From Pagrus major (Eukaryota > Chordata > Actinopteri > Spariformes > Sparidae): DNA of 64,000 nt. The notes under the pieces are model-generated. The model saw nothing but the letters and a program-made list of their open reading frames with translations, was not told where the DNA came from and searched no databases. Shown here one piece after another: positions 34,401-45,299 of the stretch. The translations under genes and the position numbers were made by a program. The stretch covers positions 3,385,267 to 3,449,266 of the forward strand of contig NC_133238.1 of assembly GCF_040436345.1 (NCBI RefSeq), in the 5' to 3' direction. The stretch's first letter is position 1; every line of letters starts with the position of its first letter.

Positions 34401-37400
34401 CAGTGAATTTCACGTCGCTCGGAGGCGCTCATTTCTTCCCGTTTGTATTGGTCCAGCATGACTGACAGTTTGACGAGCTGTTGGCGAAAATCGGAGGCAG
34501 GATTGCCCGGTTGGACACCAACTACAGGCGCTCCATCCCAGCTGAGGAGCGCCTGTAGTTGGTGTCCGGCGAGTGGCTGTGTGTGCGTGTGTGTGTGTCA
34601 ACGTAAAGCCGGCTTTGCACTTCCGGACCGGTGGAGTTGTATTACGACCATGGTTTTAGTAGTTGTCATAGTTACACATAGATTACGGCAGCCTATCAGC
34701 GCTGAGCGACAAGCGACTGACGGCCAGAGACTTGGGATTTCTCATCTCGAGCGACAGAGCGATTGAGCGCTTTTTCGCTCCGTCGCTCGGTCGCTGTCGC
34801 TCGGAGCCCCAGCGATATTTCGCCTGAGCGATTAATCGCTCAGTCGCTCGTTTGCATTGACTTACTATGTAAACTTGTCGCCAGCAACAAAAATAAAAGG
34901 TCCGGTGTGAACGCACCTTAAGACAGGAAACAGGAAGTGTTCCACATGTTTTAGTTATGGCAGACAGAGACAGCGGCAGCTTTTGTTATGCCTGAATCTC
35001 CAATCATCAGTCTTTTGTTGTTTATGGAAATCATTGCCTGTAAGTATTTTGAACAATCAACATGTTTTAAAGAGTTGTTAAGAACTGTTTTCTGTTAAAT
35101 ATGTCTCATGCCTTCATTTTCACACATAGTGACTAGCATAAATGCACAGCATTTCTGTTTATGCGAGTAACTCAAACAAGTTTACAGTGTTTATTACATT
35201 TTAAAGATGCTTAATGTTTGTATAAGCTGGATATATTTTGTAAACGTTACTTCACATATATTTTGTGATGTTTTAAGTTACATTCACACAGAAATGTAAT
35301 GTCTTTAATTTCTCTTCTAGTTTTACTCTGTTGACATTTAAGGGATACAGCTCAATAAAAGAAGAAAATACACCCGTCTCTTGTTAAGGAGTCATCTATC
35401 TGCACAGCTGTGCCCAGGGGAACAAGGAGGGCAGAACAGACCTCCTACTCTGCTCCTGCTATAATTACTATGGCCAATAGAGGGCTTTGTCAGTTGAATG
35501 CAAACACATTTTGTTTTTGGGATACTGTTGTTCTACTTGGGAGGTCGTCTCAGTGTGAGCATTACTGCTAATTGGCTGTATACTGTATGCCAATATAGGG
35601 TTTATGTCAAAATGTATTTTTTGTTATCTATTTAATATAACAATGGGTATATGCCAGTTCCCCATATAATATGTGCTTGTGACAAAACCACACTTGTCTG
35701 GACCAATCAGCGTCCTCTTGGCAGCTACGTGCATGGTTAAGGTGTGATGGCTAACAGGAGAAGTGTCTGTCTGTTTGAAAACAACAATGGCAGCTCCTAA
35801 AGAGATTAACATAGATGCTGCTATAGCATTACTTTTACTGGAAAATATGTCTTTCTTGAAAGAGGAGCTAACAGCAGTGAATCTTGTCAAGATGGAAAAG
35901 ATGTTTTTGCTCTTATCTTGATTTTCTTCAGCAAGAGTTTAGTTGGTGGCAGTGCTCATTTTGAGGTTAGGCTGTGAAAGATATACAAATGGTTCATCAT
36001 CACTGCTTGTATTTTATGAAAGTGACGGTTTCTAAGGGCGACTTCTCAGGTGGTTCTGTGTAACAAGCATTACAGTGGCATGTTAGGTACAGTGCATCCG
36101 GAAAGTATTCACAGCGCTTCACTTTTTCCACATTTTGTTATGTTACAGCCTTGTTCCAAAATTGATTAAATTCATTTTTTCCCCACAAAATTCTACACAC
36201 AATACCCCACAATGACAACATGAAAGAAGTTTGTTTGAAATTCTTGCAACTTTATTAAGAATAAAGAACAAAAATATACCATGTACATAAGTATTCACAG
36301 CCTTTGCTCAATACTTTGTTGAAGCACCTTTGGCACCAATTACAGCCCCAAGTCTTTTTGAGTATGATGCTACAAGCTTGGCACACCTATATGTGGGCAG
36401 TTTCTCCCATTCTTCTCTGCAGGACCTCTCAAGCTCCATCAGGTTGGATGGGGAGCGTCGGTGCACAGCCATTTTCATACTCTCCAGAGATGTTCAATTG
36501 GGTTCAAGTCTGGGCTCTGGCTGGGCCACTTAAGGACATTCACAGAGTTGTCCTGTGGCCACTTCTTTGTTATCTTGGCTGTGTGCTTTGGGTCGTTGTC
36601 CTGTTGGAAGATGAACCTTCGCCCCAGTCTCAGGTCCAGAGAGCTCTGGAGCAGGTTTTCATCGAGGATGTCTCTGTACATTGCTGCATTCATCTTTCCC
36701 TTGATCCTGACTAGTCTCCCAGTTCCTGCCGCTGAAAAACATCCCCACAGCATGATGCTGCCACCACCATGCTTCACTGTAGGGATGGTATTGGCCAGGT
36801 GATGAGCGGTGCCTGGTTTCCTCCTTACATGACGCTTGGCATTCAGGCCAAAGAGTTCAAGCTTTGTTTCATCAGACCAGAGAATTTTGTTTCTCATGGT
36901 CTGAGAGTCCTTCAGGTGCCTTTTGGCAAACTCCAGGCATGCTGTCATGTGCCTTTTACTGAGGAGTGGCTTCCGTCTGGCCACTCTACCACATAGGCCT
37001 GATTGGTGGAGTGCTACAGAGATGGTTGTCCTTCTGGAAGGTTCTCCTCTCTCTACAGAGAGACGCTGGAGCTCTGTCAGAGTGACCATCGGGTTCTTGG
37101 TCACCTCCCTGACTAAGGCCCTTCTCCCCCGATTGCTCAGTTTGGCCAGGCGGCCAGCTTTAGGAAGAGTCTTGGTGGTTCCAAACTTTTTCCATTTACG
37201 GATGATGGAGGCCACTGTGCTCATTGGGACCTCTAATGCTGCAGAAATTTTTCTGTACTCTTCCCCAGGCCTGTGCCTTGATACCATCCTGTCTCGGAGG
37301 TCTACAAACAATTCCTTGGACTTCATGGCTTGGTTTGTGCTCTGACATGCACTGTCAACTGTGGGACCTTATATAGACAGGTGTGTGCCTCTCCAAATCA

Positions 37401-40400
37401 TGTCCAATCAACTGAATTTACCACAGGTGGACTCCAGTCAAGTTGTAGAAACATCTCAAGGATGATCAGTGGAAACAGGGTGCACCTGAGCTCAATGTTG
37501 AGTGTCATGGCAAAGGCTGTGAATACTTACTGTATGTACATGTGATTTTTTCATTTTTTATTTTTAATAAATTTGCAAAGATTTCAAACAAACTTCTTTC
37601 ACGTTGTCATTATGGGGTATTGTGTGTAGACTTCTGAGGAAAATAATGAATTTAATCCATTTTGGAATAAGGCTGTAACATGACAAAATGTGGAAAAAGT
37701 GAAGCGCTGTGAATACTTTTCGGATGCACTGTAAATATGTCAGTGGAACATCAGTGAAATGTGGTGTATTACGCTTACGTTACCATTAGCAGTGACATAG
37801 ATAAATATAGAGTGGTGAGGTCTAGTCTGTGTAAGTGGAAAACATTTAAAAATGTCTACACACTAAAACAAGAGTGTAACCCAATCAGCTTCCTTTTAAT
37901 CTCTGTGTTGCTTCTGTTTTTTGCAGTGTGATGTAATAAAGTCCCTTTAAATATTACTGCCTGCCAATGTCAGTACATTTAGGTCCTCTATGTGTTGGTT
38001 TACTACCTGAACCTTGGCAGACTAGAGCTTTTAATATGTTTGCCCTGTTTCCTTTCTTTACTGTAACAGTAACCATACAACTACTTCCTCTCTCTTCAAT
38101 GACATAGCAATATTTCAATATGCTTGCATTGTCTCAGCGAAATGTACAGATTACATTTATGAGACGTAATTGCATTAAAATACACGTATATCAGTCTATG
38201 TATTTATCAGTCTTACCTTTTCATACTTGGTTTTCTTACTTCCACAGAGGTCAAAACAGCGTCTGTCCAAGGAGCTGTCAGACTGTGTTGTTTACTGCAA
38301 AAGCGTCCACTTCAGTAGCTTCAAACACTCCCGCATTCACTCCAAGTTCTATGAGGTTGCCTCTTTCACAGAGTCCAAGGCCCGCAAACACCTGAGAGAG
38401 GCTGGTGAGTCCATCATATCATTCCTGTCTGCCTCAGACATTAAAGTGTATGGCTAATGATAGATAATGTCAAAATATATTTTTATCATTTGATATTCAT
38501 TACATGGGGTTTTTGGTTCTATCACCAGCAGATATTTTGTTACAGTTAACTACTTTTGAATTTAAGGTGAAACAGTTGATACTAATTAGGAGCAATTTTC
38601 AGTATGAAAAAGATTAAATGTCACTGTGTTTAGGATTGACACTCAGGGGCTTTGGATACACCCTTCATGTCAACCTTAATTATATTTCTGATATTATCTC
38701 CATTTTAGGGTCCGAGTTTGTGCACCATAATTCGCGGCAGCTGACCAGAGTTTATCCCAGTGGCTTCCGAACTGACTCCTCCAATTTCAATCCTCAGGAA
38801 ATGTGGAATACTGGGTGCCAAATCGGTGATTGTAACTGAAAGACAGACTTCACTTTATCTCAAGCAGCCGTTTATAACTCCTTTCTTTAATCATTTTCAT
38901 TTCTGTCACATGGTTTTCACTGTTAATACTGCATTGGGCTACATTTTAAATAAAGATTTCTTCATAGCAACTTAAAAAGAAATGCTGGTTGATATTATAA
39001 GAATATAGAAAAAAAGAAACAGGAAAATAAAATAATTAAACTCAAAGCATCACAAAGCAACCAAACATTCAGACAGAAAATTTCATCCACCACTAGATGG
39101 TGGTGAGTCACATCCTGAGTAAAACTGAAAATGCCTTTGCATTTGTTTAAAAAGGATATACTCTGAATTTTGGATGACATCTAGCTCTTGGTCTTTCTGA
39201 CTATTGAAATATTCTTTGGACCACAGTGTCTGCCAAATGAGTTTAATGTAGTGCTTGAGAAGAGCAGGGAGGTCATGTTTTTAGGTTCTTGGTACTGAAG
39301 TTAAAATGTAAAGGGCAGCGAGCAGCTTTAACAACATTTTTTTTCTCTCAAAGTGCCTGACTACAGTATGTTGAGAATCTAAATTTAAAAAAAGGAATAA
39401 CAGTAAATCTTCTTAAATGTATTTTCTTTTTCATTCAGTTGCGTTGAACTTCCAGACTGCTGGGGAAGGGATGGATCTGAACGACGGACTGTTCAGTCAG
39501 AATGGCAACTGCGGCTATGTCCTAAAGCCCAGTTTCACGAGAGAGGCAGAGAAAAGATTTGACCCTGAGACGCCCCAAAAACATGATCGCTACCTACCTG
39601 TTGTCCTCACCATACAGGTACACACCACAAAGGAAGGAAGAAAACACGTATTCCTCATTCAATCATTGTTCTATTGAGGACACTGTATGTTTGTGTCTAA
39701 GGTGATCAGTGGTCAGCAGCTGCCTAAAGTCAACATCAAAGAGGACTCTATAGTGGATCCTCTGGTCAGAGTGGAGATCCACGGGGTTCCTATGGACCAG
39801 GCCAAGCAGGAGACCAGATACATTGAGAACAATGGTACAAGAGAAGCTGCTCACCCTGTAGGAATACATAAAGGAGGCAATGATGTAATGGCTGGAGGGA
39901 CAGGATGGGTTACTGTTAATATGTCAGATTGGTCTTAGTCCCACACAGAATGTAGATTTTGTCTCTTAGCAGCATGAGTGCCGACACCTTCTGTCCTCTC
40001 TGCAGGGTTCAACCCTGTGTGGTATGACACTCTGCGCTTCACCATCCACACTCCAGAGCTGGCCATGGTGCGCTTTGTAGTGGAGGACTATGACAAGACA
40101 TCCAAAAATGACTTTGTGGGGCAGTTTACACTCCCTCTCAGCTGCATGCAGCAAGGTAAGGCTGAAGACAAGGAGTTAAAGGGACAGCTCACCCCAAAAT
40201 CAAAAAACACATTTTTTCCTCTCACCTGGACTCTGGAGATTTCAGCTGTAGAGATGTCTGACTTCTCTCCAATATAACAGAACTAGATGGCACTCAGCGC
40301 ATGGTGCTCAAAGGGCCAAAAAAACATACATCTGAAAAACTCATGAGCCGATTATTAAGCCAGATGTTTCTGGTAAAAACTGTAAAAATATATATTTTTT

Positions 40401-41021
40401 AAAACTATAACACTTCTTTTGTTTTTACTTTCTGTGAGGTCAAATGCCCTTTAAAATGTGGGATGCCTGTTGTTAATTATTTTTCATAAACTGAACACAG
40501 TGGGCAGAGTGACACTTATAGTGAAAGATTATGTTTTGGCTTGATATACCTGTTTGGGTCCCCACAAACACAGCTAGTCCCGACCTCTCGTCAGAAATAT
40601 CTGCTCTTTGTTGCCACAAAGATGAATGGAAAATGTGAATGTTGAAACACAGTCTGAACTGCGGTCACTGGCTTGGCAGCCTTCTCACCTGTAACTCCAT
40701 CACCTTTACCCTCCACCTGTTGAAATGAAAGTCAGCTCATAACTTGTAATATGAATGTGATATGACATGTGTGGTAGAAATGTCAGTATGGTGTGTGGAG
40801 GTGTACACATTTGAACGCATCACTGGTTTACAGAAATGCTGACGCAGAAGGCTGCAACATCTGTATGTTTGACTTTGTGCACTGTTCCTCAGTAGTCTGA
40901 GATAAATATTTTTTGTTTTGCGTTCTCAGGTTATCGTCACATTCATTTATTGTCCAAAGATGGAACCAGTATTCCTCCTTCCTCCTTATTCGTACACACC
41001 AGGATCACGGAGTTGGAATAA
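22454..41021 (+). CDS. plcd4: Phospholipase C delta-4, complete
   Basis: Fifteen coding exons join in phase: 22454-22478, 22930-23088, 23314-23542, 23991-24120, 24257-24488, 24637-24838, 26094-26238, 27751-27903, 28312-28479, 38248-38404, 38709-38825, 39439-39617, 39702-39834, 40006-40155 and 40930-41021. They give 756 residues (human about 762). In order: PH domain (about 16-125), EF hands ([26 protein letters not shown]), X-box, acidic linker, Y-box and C2. The catalytic histidines are H306 (SSHNTYL) and H351 (YHGH), and E336/D338 fit the calcium ligands of PLC-delta1. The enzyme hydrolyses PIP2 to IP3 and diacylglycerol at membranes and is calcium-dependent. Exon order and C2 wording ([20 protein letters not shown]) match PLCD4 rather than PLCD1 or PLCD3. 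Intron 3 looks U12-type; intron 10 is 9.8 kb and full of transposons. Confidence 0.96.
25129..25410. mobile_element. Foldback/MITE-like inverted repeat in plcd4 intron 6
   Basis: The left arm (about 25129-25165, GACATATTTCAAGGT then AAACAACATAT) is matched in reverse by about 25374-25410. An inner pair, CCACTTCCTAGCTAACATTA at 25203-25222, is exactly reversed at 25342-25361. The segments between the arms differ more. It has no coding frame and resembles an aged foldback element. Confidence 0.55.
26345..27190. repeat. Interspersed repeat, probably a non-autonomous DNA transposon
   Basis: The left end reads GGCCCGATCCCAATCC; the right end, reversed, reads GACTCAATCCCATTG, a weak inverted match. 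The interior includes GGGTGAAGTGTTAGGGCGA and TCCAAATGGAGG, wording that I recall from a dispersed fish repeat. It starts about 110 bases after plcd4 exon 7 (26094-26238). The class is uncertain. Confidence 0.35.
28480..30580. other. Left part of plcd4 intron 10, nothing recognised
   Basis: AT-rich intronic sequence without exons, RNA genes or clear repeats. Confidence 0.4.
30581..30674. mobile_element. 94-bp near-perfect palindrome (minimal MITE)
   Basis: The left half GGAGCCCTGGAGGTGACAT, then GATGTGTTT and a T run, is mirrored by an A run, ACACATC and ATGTCACCTCCAGGGCTCC. The centre is the small palindrome ACTTGCGTGCGCAAGT. TA dinucleotides lie just outside one base from each end. It would form a single long hairpin as RNA or single-stranded DNA. 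Confidence 0.75.
30675..33425. other. Middle of plcd4 intron 10, mostly unassigned
   Basis: No plcd4 exon. A GC-richer island at about 32300-32760 has overlapping open frames on both strands (for example 139 residues on minus, 32281-32700), but none resembles a protein family I know and no splice-flanked exon is obvious. Confidence 0.35.
33430..34005. mobile_element. Two head-to-head remnants of a Tc1-like DDE transposon
   Basis: The left half, on +, contains a degenerate transposase end (GACTGAGCATCTGTGG then AACAAGTCCAATCCATGGAGG; the usual protein wording is [11 protein letters not shown]). The right half contains the same stretch reversed (TCCATGGATTGGATTTGTTCC and CACATTCCATGGATGCTCGATC), plus flanking transposase-like sequence to about 34005. 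The two halves meet near 33640-33720. All frames are broken. Confidence 0.5.
34012..34210 (+). mobile_element. tRNA-derived SINE
   Basis: GGTGGCCTGTGGCTCAGACC and TAGAGCGG resemble an A box, and GGTTGGTAGTTGGATTCCT a B box with the usual RNA polymerase III spacing. TATCCTTGGGCAAGATACTGA then AACCCAA is the common body of teleost tRNA-type SINEs, which I recall as GTCCTTGGGCAAGACACTGA. It is decayed and the right end is approximate. Confidence 0.65.
34265..34918. mobile_element. PIF/Harbinger derivative with TAA target duplication
   Basis: The ends AGGTGCGTTCACACCGGAC and its reverse complement are flanked by TAA at 34262-34264 and 34919-34921. That 3-bp TWA duplication is the Harbinger signature. 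At 34466-34558, on +, about 30 codons (ending [10 protein letters not shown] and stop) look like the N-terminus of Harbinger transposase. This fragment overlaps a perfect 22-bp inverted repeat (34513-34534 and 34546-34567). The rest is full of TCGCT/AGCGA repeats. It is 654 bp long and not autonomous. Confidence 0.75.
34513..34567. repeat. Perfect 22-bp inverted repeat inside the Harbinger derivative
   Basis: The arm beginning GGACACCAACTACAGGCG (34513-34534) is exactly reversed at 34546-34567, with an 11-base loop. The left arm is part of the transposase-coding remnant, so the right arm is an inverted duplication of coding sequence. Confidence 0.85.
36088..37733. mobile_element. Tc1-like transposon, nearly intact, IR/DR type
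   Basis: TA dinucleotides at 36088-36089 and 37732-37733 flank ends that read CAGTGCATCCGGAAAG on the left and, reversed, CAGTGCATCCGAAAAG on the right. The inverted arms extend about 210 bp (to about 36304, and from about 37520) with few differences. Each arm carries an outer and an inner copy of AAGTATTCACAGC (for example 36106 and 36291), the IR/DR layout of fish Tc1 elements. One transposase gene lies inside on the minus strand. The low divergence between arms suggests recent activity. Confidence 0.93.
36475..37326 (-). pseudogene. Tc1-like transposase, frameshifted near the C-terminus
   Basis: The 283-residue frame starts [15 protein letters not shown], the usual Tc1-like start, with the paired HTH DNA-binding region over about residues 1-115. 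The catalytic triad is D152 ([12 protein letters not shown]), D243 ([11 protein letters not shown]) and E278 ([11 protein letters not shown]). There are 34 residues between the second D and E, the DD34E mark of Tc1. The enzyme cuts and pastes the element at TA sites. Just after HLWR a single missing base (near 36478) puts a TGA in frame; the expected tail (a further 55 or so residues, [11 protein letters not shown] onward) is intact in the adjacent frame down to about 36305. Apart from this one lesion the gene looks whole. Confidence 0.93.
40176..40400. repeat. MITE-like repeat in plcd4 intron 14
   Basis: It starts GTTAAAGGGACAGCTCACC then CCAAAATC and continues with CTCTCCAATATAACAGAAC and GATGGCACTC. 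This is wording that I recall from a very common fish MITE. It begins about 20 bases after the donor at 40156. The right end is not clear. Confidence 0.45.
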
Positions 41022-42082
41022 TCCCTCTTCAGCTTCCTCATCCACTGTTGGAAAGAACATCCTCAGCACGTAGTTACTATCTATTGATGAGAGTAGAATC
41101 CTTTCTTATAGTTCCTAAGATAGTGTTTAATATTATACTTATTTGATGTGAAAATATTACGCCAAATGTTTAGTGGTTGTTAGGTGTATATTAGATATGC
41201 ATGTTTTTTGTTTTGTTTACTGTGTGTGCAACTTGTTCCTGTGATTGACTTGAACCTTGCTGCTCATGTTTGGTGTACTGTGTCTGTAGCACAAAAACTG
41301 CTGAAATATTGTGTTGTAGAGAAGAATGTGCCACCAATCATTAATCAGGATGTATATTTTCTGTCAGTATTTCTTTACGAACAGCACTTAATGGACACTG
41401 TCACTTTCACTTCAGTCAACATGGAAAACTTCCTTCTCCTGTAGCCACATGGATAGAACAATGCTTGGCAAATGTAATGAGGATGTTTGTACCAGCAAGA
41501 ACTAAAGTACTACATTTAAAAATTCAAAAGTGATCAAGTTGAATTTGAATTCTATCTTCTGAATCAGATGATACAAAACTGCTCAAATACAGGGAAGGTG
41601 TGCTTCATCTCAGCAACACTTCTTCTCTATCCTACATTTACACTTCAAAACAACAACTTTCTACTGTCCACTGAGCAGCTGCAGTGGAGCGACAGGAGGT
41701 CGAAGGTCAGGGCATAATGACACCTCCAATTGTTCCCAGTGAGATCAGAGATTTGACTTTTGGCTGCTTTTCTGCTCTTTTTATTAACACCAGATTCTTC
41801 TGCATGTCATTCTTTAATAAAAGAAAAAGATGACTGTTGTCAAGCTCTCTTAATTTGCTTGAAAAAACACGAGTACTCAAGAATATTCTTGTGTCATCTG
41901 ATGTTATTTTTGTGGTATGTAAATATTACCCATTTGTGTAAATGTGTTTTGATATGTCTATTTTTGTATACATGCAAACATTCATATGTACTGTACAGTA
42001 TAGCACAGTGTAGTGTTTAAATTACTAGTTGCTTGTTTTATATTGTAGAAAACCTCATATTCATTTGTCACATCTACCTGCA

Positions 42083-42088
42083 AATAAA
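42083..42088 (+). promoter_or_regulatory. plcd4: Candidate plcd4 poly(A) signal
   Basis: AATAAA about 1.06 kb after the stop codon, followed by a T/G-rich stretch (GGTGTCACTGTCTTATCC). Earlier hexamers (for example about 41816) could also be used. Confidence 0.35.
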
Positions 42089-42473
42089 TATGATTTTCAC
42101 TTAATGGTGTCACTGTCTTATCCTTCATTATCTTTGAGGTGGCTGCTCTTATTGCGTTGTTACTTGAATTAAAACTAGTGTGGTGCCAGTTCAGAACCTG
42201 TTGTTTGGCTTGGATGATCTGGTAACATGTTTGTTATTTATGATTTAAAATCTAAAATCTCTACGGGCATTTGCCTTTTCTTGAGCACAAGTGTACAACC
42301 CTCTGAGGAATGAACAATATACTGTTATTCCTTATACTACCATACAGTGCAATCGTGCCTTTGGGTCTTGACAACATTTGCAGTCATGTATTACTAACTC
42401 AAATATCTGACCACCACTACTTGTTTGTATCATGCCAACCTCTCAAATGTAAAGTTTACTGTATATCTTTCTA

Positions 42474-42597
42474 GAACTGAAGAAGCCTCTTGGATGAGAG
42501 GTGACATGTCTTCAAGAAACTGAAACAAGTCAGTTGCCTATGATCCAGCACTTAGAATTACCATGACCTGGATGACTGAGAACCTTCATCAATACTT
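42474..42597 (+). mobile_element. Solo copy of the Penelope-like element 3' tail
   Basis: The stretch from AGAACTGAAGAAGCCTCTTG through CCATGACCTGGATGACTGAG to AACCTTCATCAA matches 50230-50360 nearly base for base over about 120 bp. There is no reverse transcriptase next to it. It carries a hammerhead-like core (TTGGATGAGAGGTGACATG here; TGGATGAGAGGTGAAACG in the other copy). Confidence 0.75.
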
Positions 42598-42655
42598 TAC
42601 TGTATATCCATTCACAATCTATAGTAATTTTTAACAATTCAATCTAAAAGTTACA

Positions 42656-43017
42656 TTAAAGGAGCACTCTGTAGTTTTGTTGAAGAAATGTTAATGAGAA
42701 GAGAAAGATCTTCATTGGCAGATTTTTTTCTGCCTAAACAAACTAAATAATCAAATTATCTTTGTTTTCATGACTGAATAAAAAAACTGAATTTAAAGGA
42801 CAACACAGTTTATACTGTTTACTTTGTTTATATTTGGCGGACCCTGCCTCCTTTTCTAGCTTCAAACAGTGTTCTGGGAACTTATTTTCCTCTGAAAACA
42901 GCTTGTTTATTCACTTATGGACAAAAATACATATTCTTCATTATTACCTTATTAATATCGTAAATATTAAAATTCTAGGTTGAATTTCTTCTCCAAAACT
43001 ACATTGTGCCCCTTGAA
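42656..43017. mobile_element. MITE with imperfect TIRs, possibly TTAA target
   Basis: The left end AAGGAGCACTCTGTAGTTTTG and the reversed right end AAGGGGCACAATGTAGTTTTG match at all but a few positions. TTAA precedes the left end and TGAA, possibly a mutated TTAA, follows the right. The right half recurs at 45335-45463. No coding frame. A TTAA target would point to piggyBac-type elements, but this is weak. Confidence 0.5.
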
Positions 43018-44385
43018 ACTTCATATTTAACTCTCTGTGACATATATGAGCGGCTATACAGAACAAACCACGTTCAATAATTAGGATTAAGCACCAGGAT
43101 TGCAGTCTCAGTCAGCATTTTTGATTGACACAAGGGCCAATCCATGCCAACTCAACCAGAAGTCAGAACTTGAGAAATGTCAGAAATTTGTTCAGAAAAG
43201 CTTGAATTGTGAAATGATATGTGTCTATTGAGCTTACAAACTAACACTCCTGACACAGGGAAAAAGATGGCATCATCTAATATACAACACACCAAGCTGC
43301 CATTACAAGCTGTTACTTGCAAATTTCATATGCTACACAGAATCAAAATTTGGTTTCAAGATAGTGTACTATTGGAAACATATATTTGGAAAATGAAAGA
43401 TTCTTCTGTTAGCTAAGTATTTACATGAATATATGTTGCAAATGATCCTTACGAGTGAAACAAAAACATTTTTAAAAAAACGTTGGAACTTAAATAGCAT
43501 ACAAAGAATAAGAATAACCCAAATATAATTAAATCTTCACACAAAAAAGAAAAAAGAAATCACAGGGAAATGTTTTATGACATGAACTTGGTGAGTTGGT
43601 GCCCATATAAATATTGGCTTGATGTTCTTGTATGACTCTAATCAGTCACCTTGTTCTCCTTAAAGATCTGCTTCATTCTCTTTATGCCGATTTAGGGTGG
43701 GCAAACACAGAAATCAGTCCGGTTGTTTACCAACCTTATCACTTAAACAAATGTATTTTGAGACATACCTATATAATATAGTAATTACTAAATATAATAT
43801 AGTAATTAGTAATTGCTTTCCTGATTCATGGAGGCAGCAAGTGCAGCTTAATCTGGCGCTGATTTGTAACTTTTTTTAAGCAATTAAAAGCTTAACACAT
43901 TTGACAGCGGAAACAGCATGCGGAACTTTAGTTCTAAGTTGTTTTCCACCGATCATCTAACCCGGAACACCAGTCACGCTTGTCATGTCAACAATGTCAA
44001 GTTACCCGGAGTAGAAATTGGTACTTCTGGTATTTTCTTTCAGACTAACACTTTTTAAAGCTATTAAGGTGTTCTGTATATATATATATGTATTTAAAGA
44101 AATACAACGTTCAGAACTGAATAAAACGAGAACACAGTAAAGTTAGAAATATATTACATACATATTACAAATAGATACAGTAAATGCCTAAAGTAAATCG
44201 CACGGTTAGCTAACGTTAGCCATGTAAGTTAGCCTACATATGATGCCATACACGTGGGTCCGAAAAAGAATGAGCAAAGAGAGATAATAAACAGCTAGAG
44301 GGTGACTTCTGTCTTGTGGATATGCATATTAAAACCACGTAAGAACCAAGTAAGAAATATGTCGTTTAATTTGAAAGCTAATCAG
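43018..44385. other. plcd4-slx9 spacer, nothing recognised
   Basis: AT-rich. One short tandem duplication (AATATAATATAGTAATTA twice around 43775-43812). No exon or RNA gene was seen. Confidence 0.35.
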
Positions 44386-44389
44386 AATC

Positions 44390-44398
44390 ACTTCCGGT
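44390..44398 (+). promoter_or_regulatory. slx9: ETS-type site in the slx9 promoter
   Basis: ACTTCCGGT (ETS/GABP core on the minus strand) lies about 120 bases before the slx9 start codon. TATA-less promoters of ribosome-biogenesis genes often use this site. Confidence 0.35.
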
Positions 44399-44518
44399 AG
44401 TAGTGTAGTTGACTTGATAACATTACACGCTGTCGACACCGGGGAGCAGCAATACGACTGCTTGTGTATGTAATACATTAGATTTAGTTGAATATAAATT
44501 CCACTAATCTTTATTAAC

Positions 44519-45109
44519 ATGGTGGGAAAGATAAAACACGTCCGTCAGAAGATTCACCAGGAGGCAGTGAAGCTTGACAGGCCGAGCAGCCTCACACAGC
44601 CCCCCGACTCTGTGTTCCCTCAGAGTTTACTGAAGCCTCCTGTCTTGGGACTGCATACAATAAGTCCCCCACATCTGGAAAATGAGAAGCAGGACGCCTC
44701 GAATAATGTCAAACAGGTCTGTAAGAAGAACTTGTGGAATAAACAACGCTGACATGTGATGTTGAATGTACATTAGCCAATTGGGCAGGGTGATTCAAGG
44801 GTGCCATTCCGTTATTTTACTCTGTAAAAGTAGAGCTTTATTTTGAAGTCTCGCTTCTTTTTAGATGAGACTTAAGAAGGTGAATAAAATCTAAAACTGT
44901 AGTACCCGATAAGGATTAATTTTAGAATTGATATATGGTATACGTTTGTTTACGATTGCTTATTTACTTCCAATCTAAAACCTGTTAGGCTGTGGCAGAG
45001 AGCTCCTTCCCCAGCGGGATCTTTGCTGGCACTAAAATAACTCCAGAGGCCCTGGTACAAACACTGAAGTTTGAGGAACCTCCAGATGTACCCATACCTG
45101 CTCAGAAAG
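44519..45109 (+). CDS. slx9: SLX9/FAM207A ribosome biogenesis factor, first two exons (incomplete)
   Basis: Exon 1 is 44519-44716 and exon 2 is 44989-45109; they join in phase. Exon 1 starts MVGKIKHVRQKIHQEAVKL, like human FAM207A (MGKVRGLRARVHQAAV from memory). Exon 2 reads SSFPSGIFAGTKITPEALVQ then TLKFEEPPDVP, matching the conserved NIFARTKIDPSALVQKLE block. In yeast Slx9 helps export and mature the small ribosomal subunit in the nucleolus; the vertebrate protein is thought to act similarly. About 103 residues are visible of about 230 expected. The C-terminal exons with the basic KLRRE-type helix were not found before 64000, so the next intron is either very long or the gene is broken by the insertions that follow. 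Confidence 0.85.
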
Positions 45110-45299
45110 GTAAGACATGCTCTAGTCTGTGTAATAGTCCTCCCTCACCTTTTAATGACTGATGCTTAACGTACTTAAAGTTGTGCAAATGTGCTGACTG
45201 TTCCAGGGGGACAGAAAGATATAGACAGACACCGAATGGACTTTATGGTTAATCCCTATAGAAAACTGCATCATGGCTAGAGCAAGGTCACATCTGTCA

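Noticed and set aside
36769-37345. Plus-strand open frames of 75-140 residues over 36304-37345
   Set aside because: They are the reverse complement of the Tc1 transposase gene.
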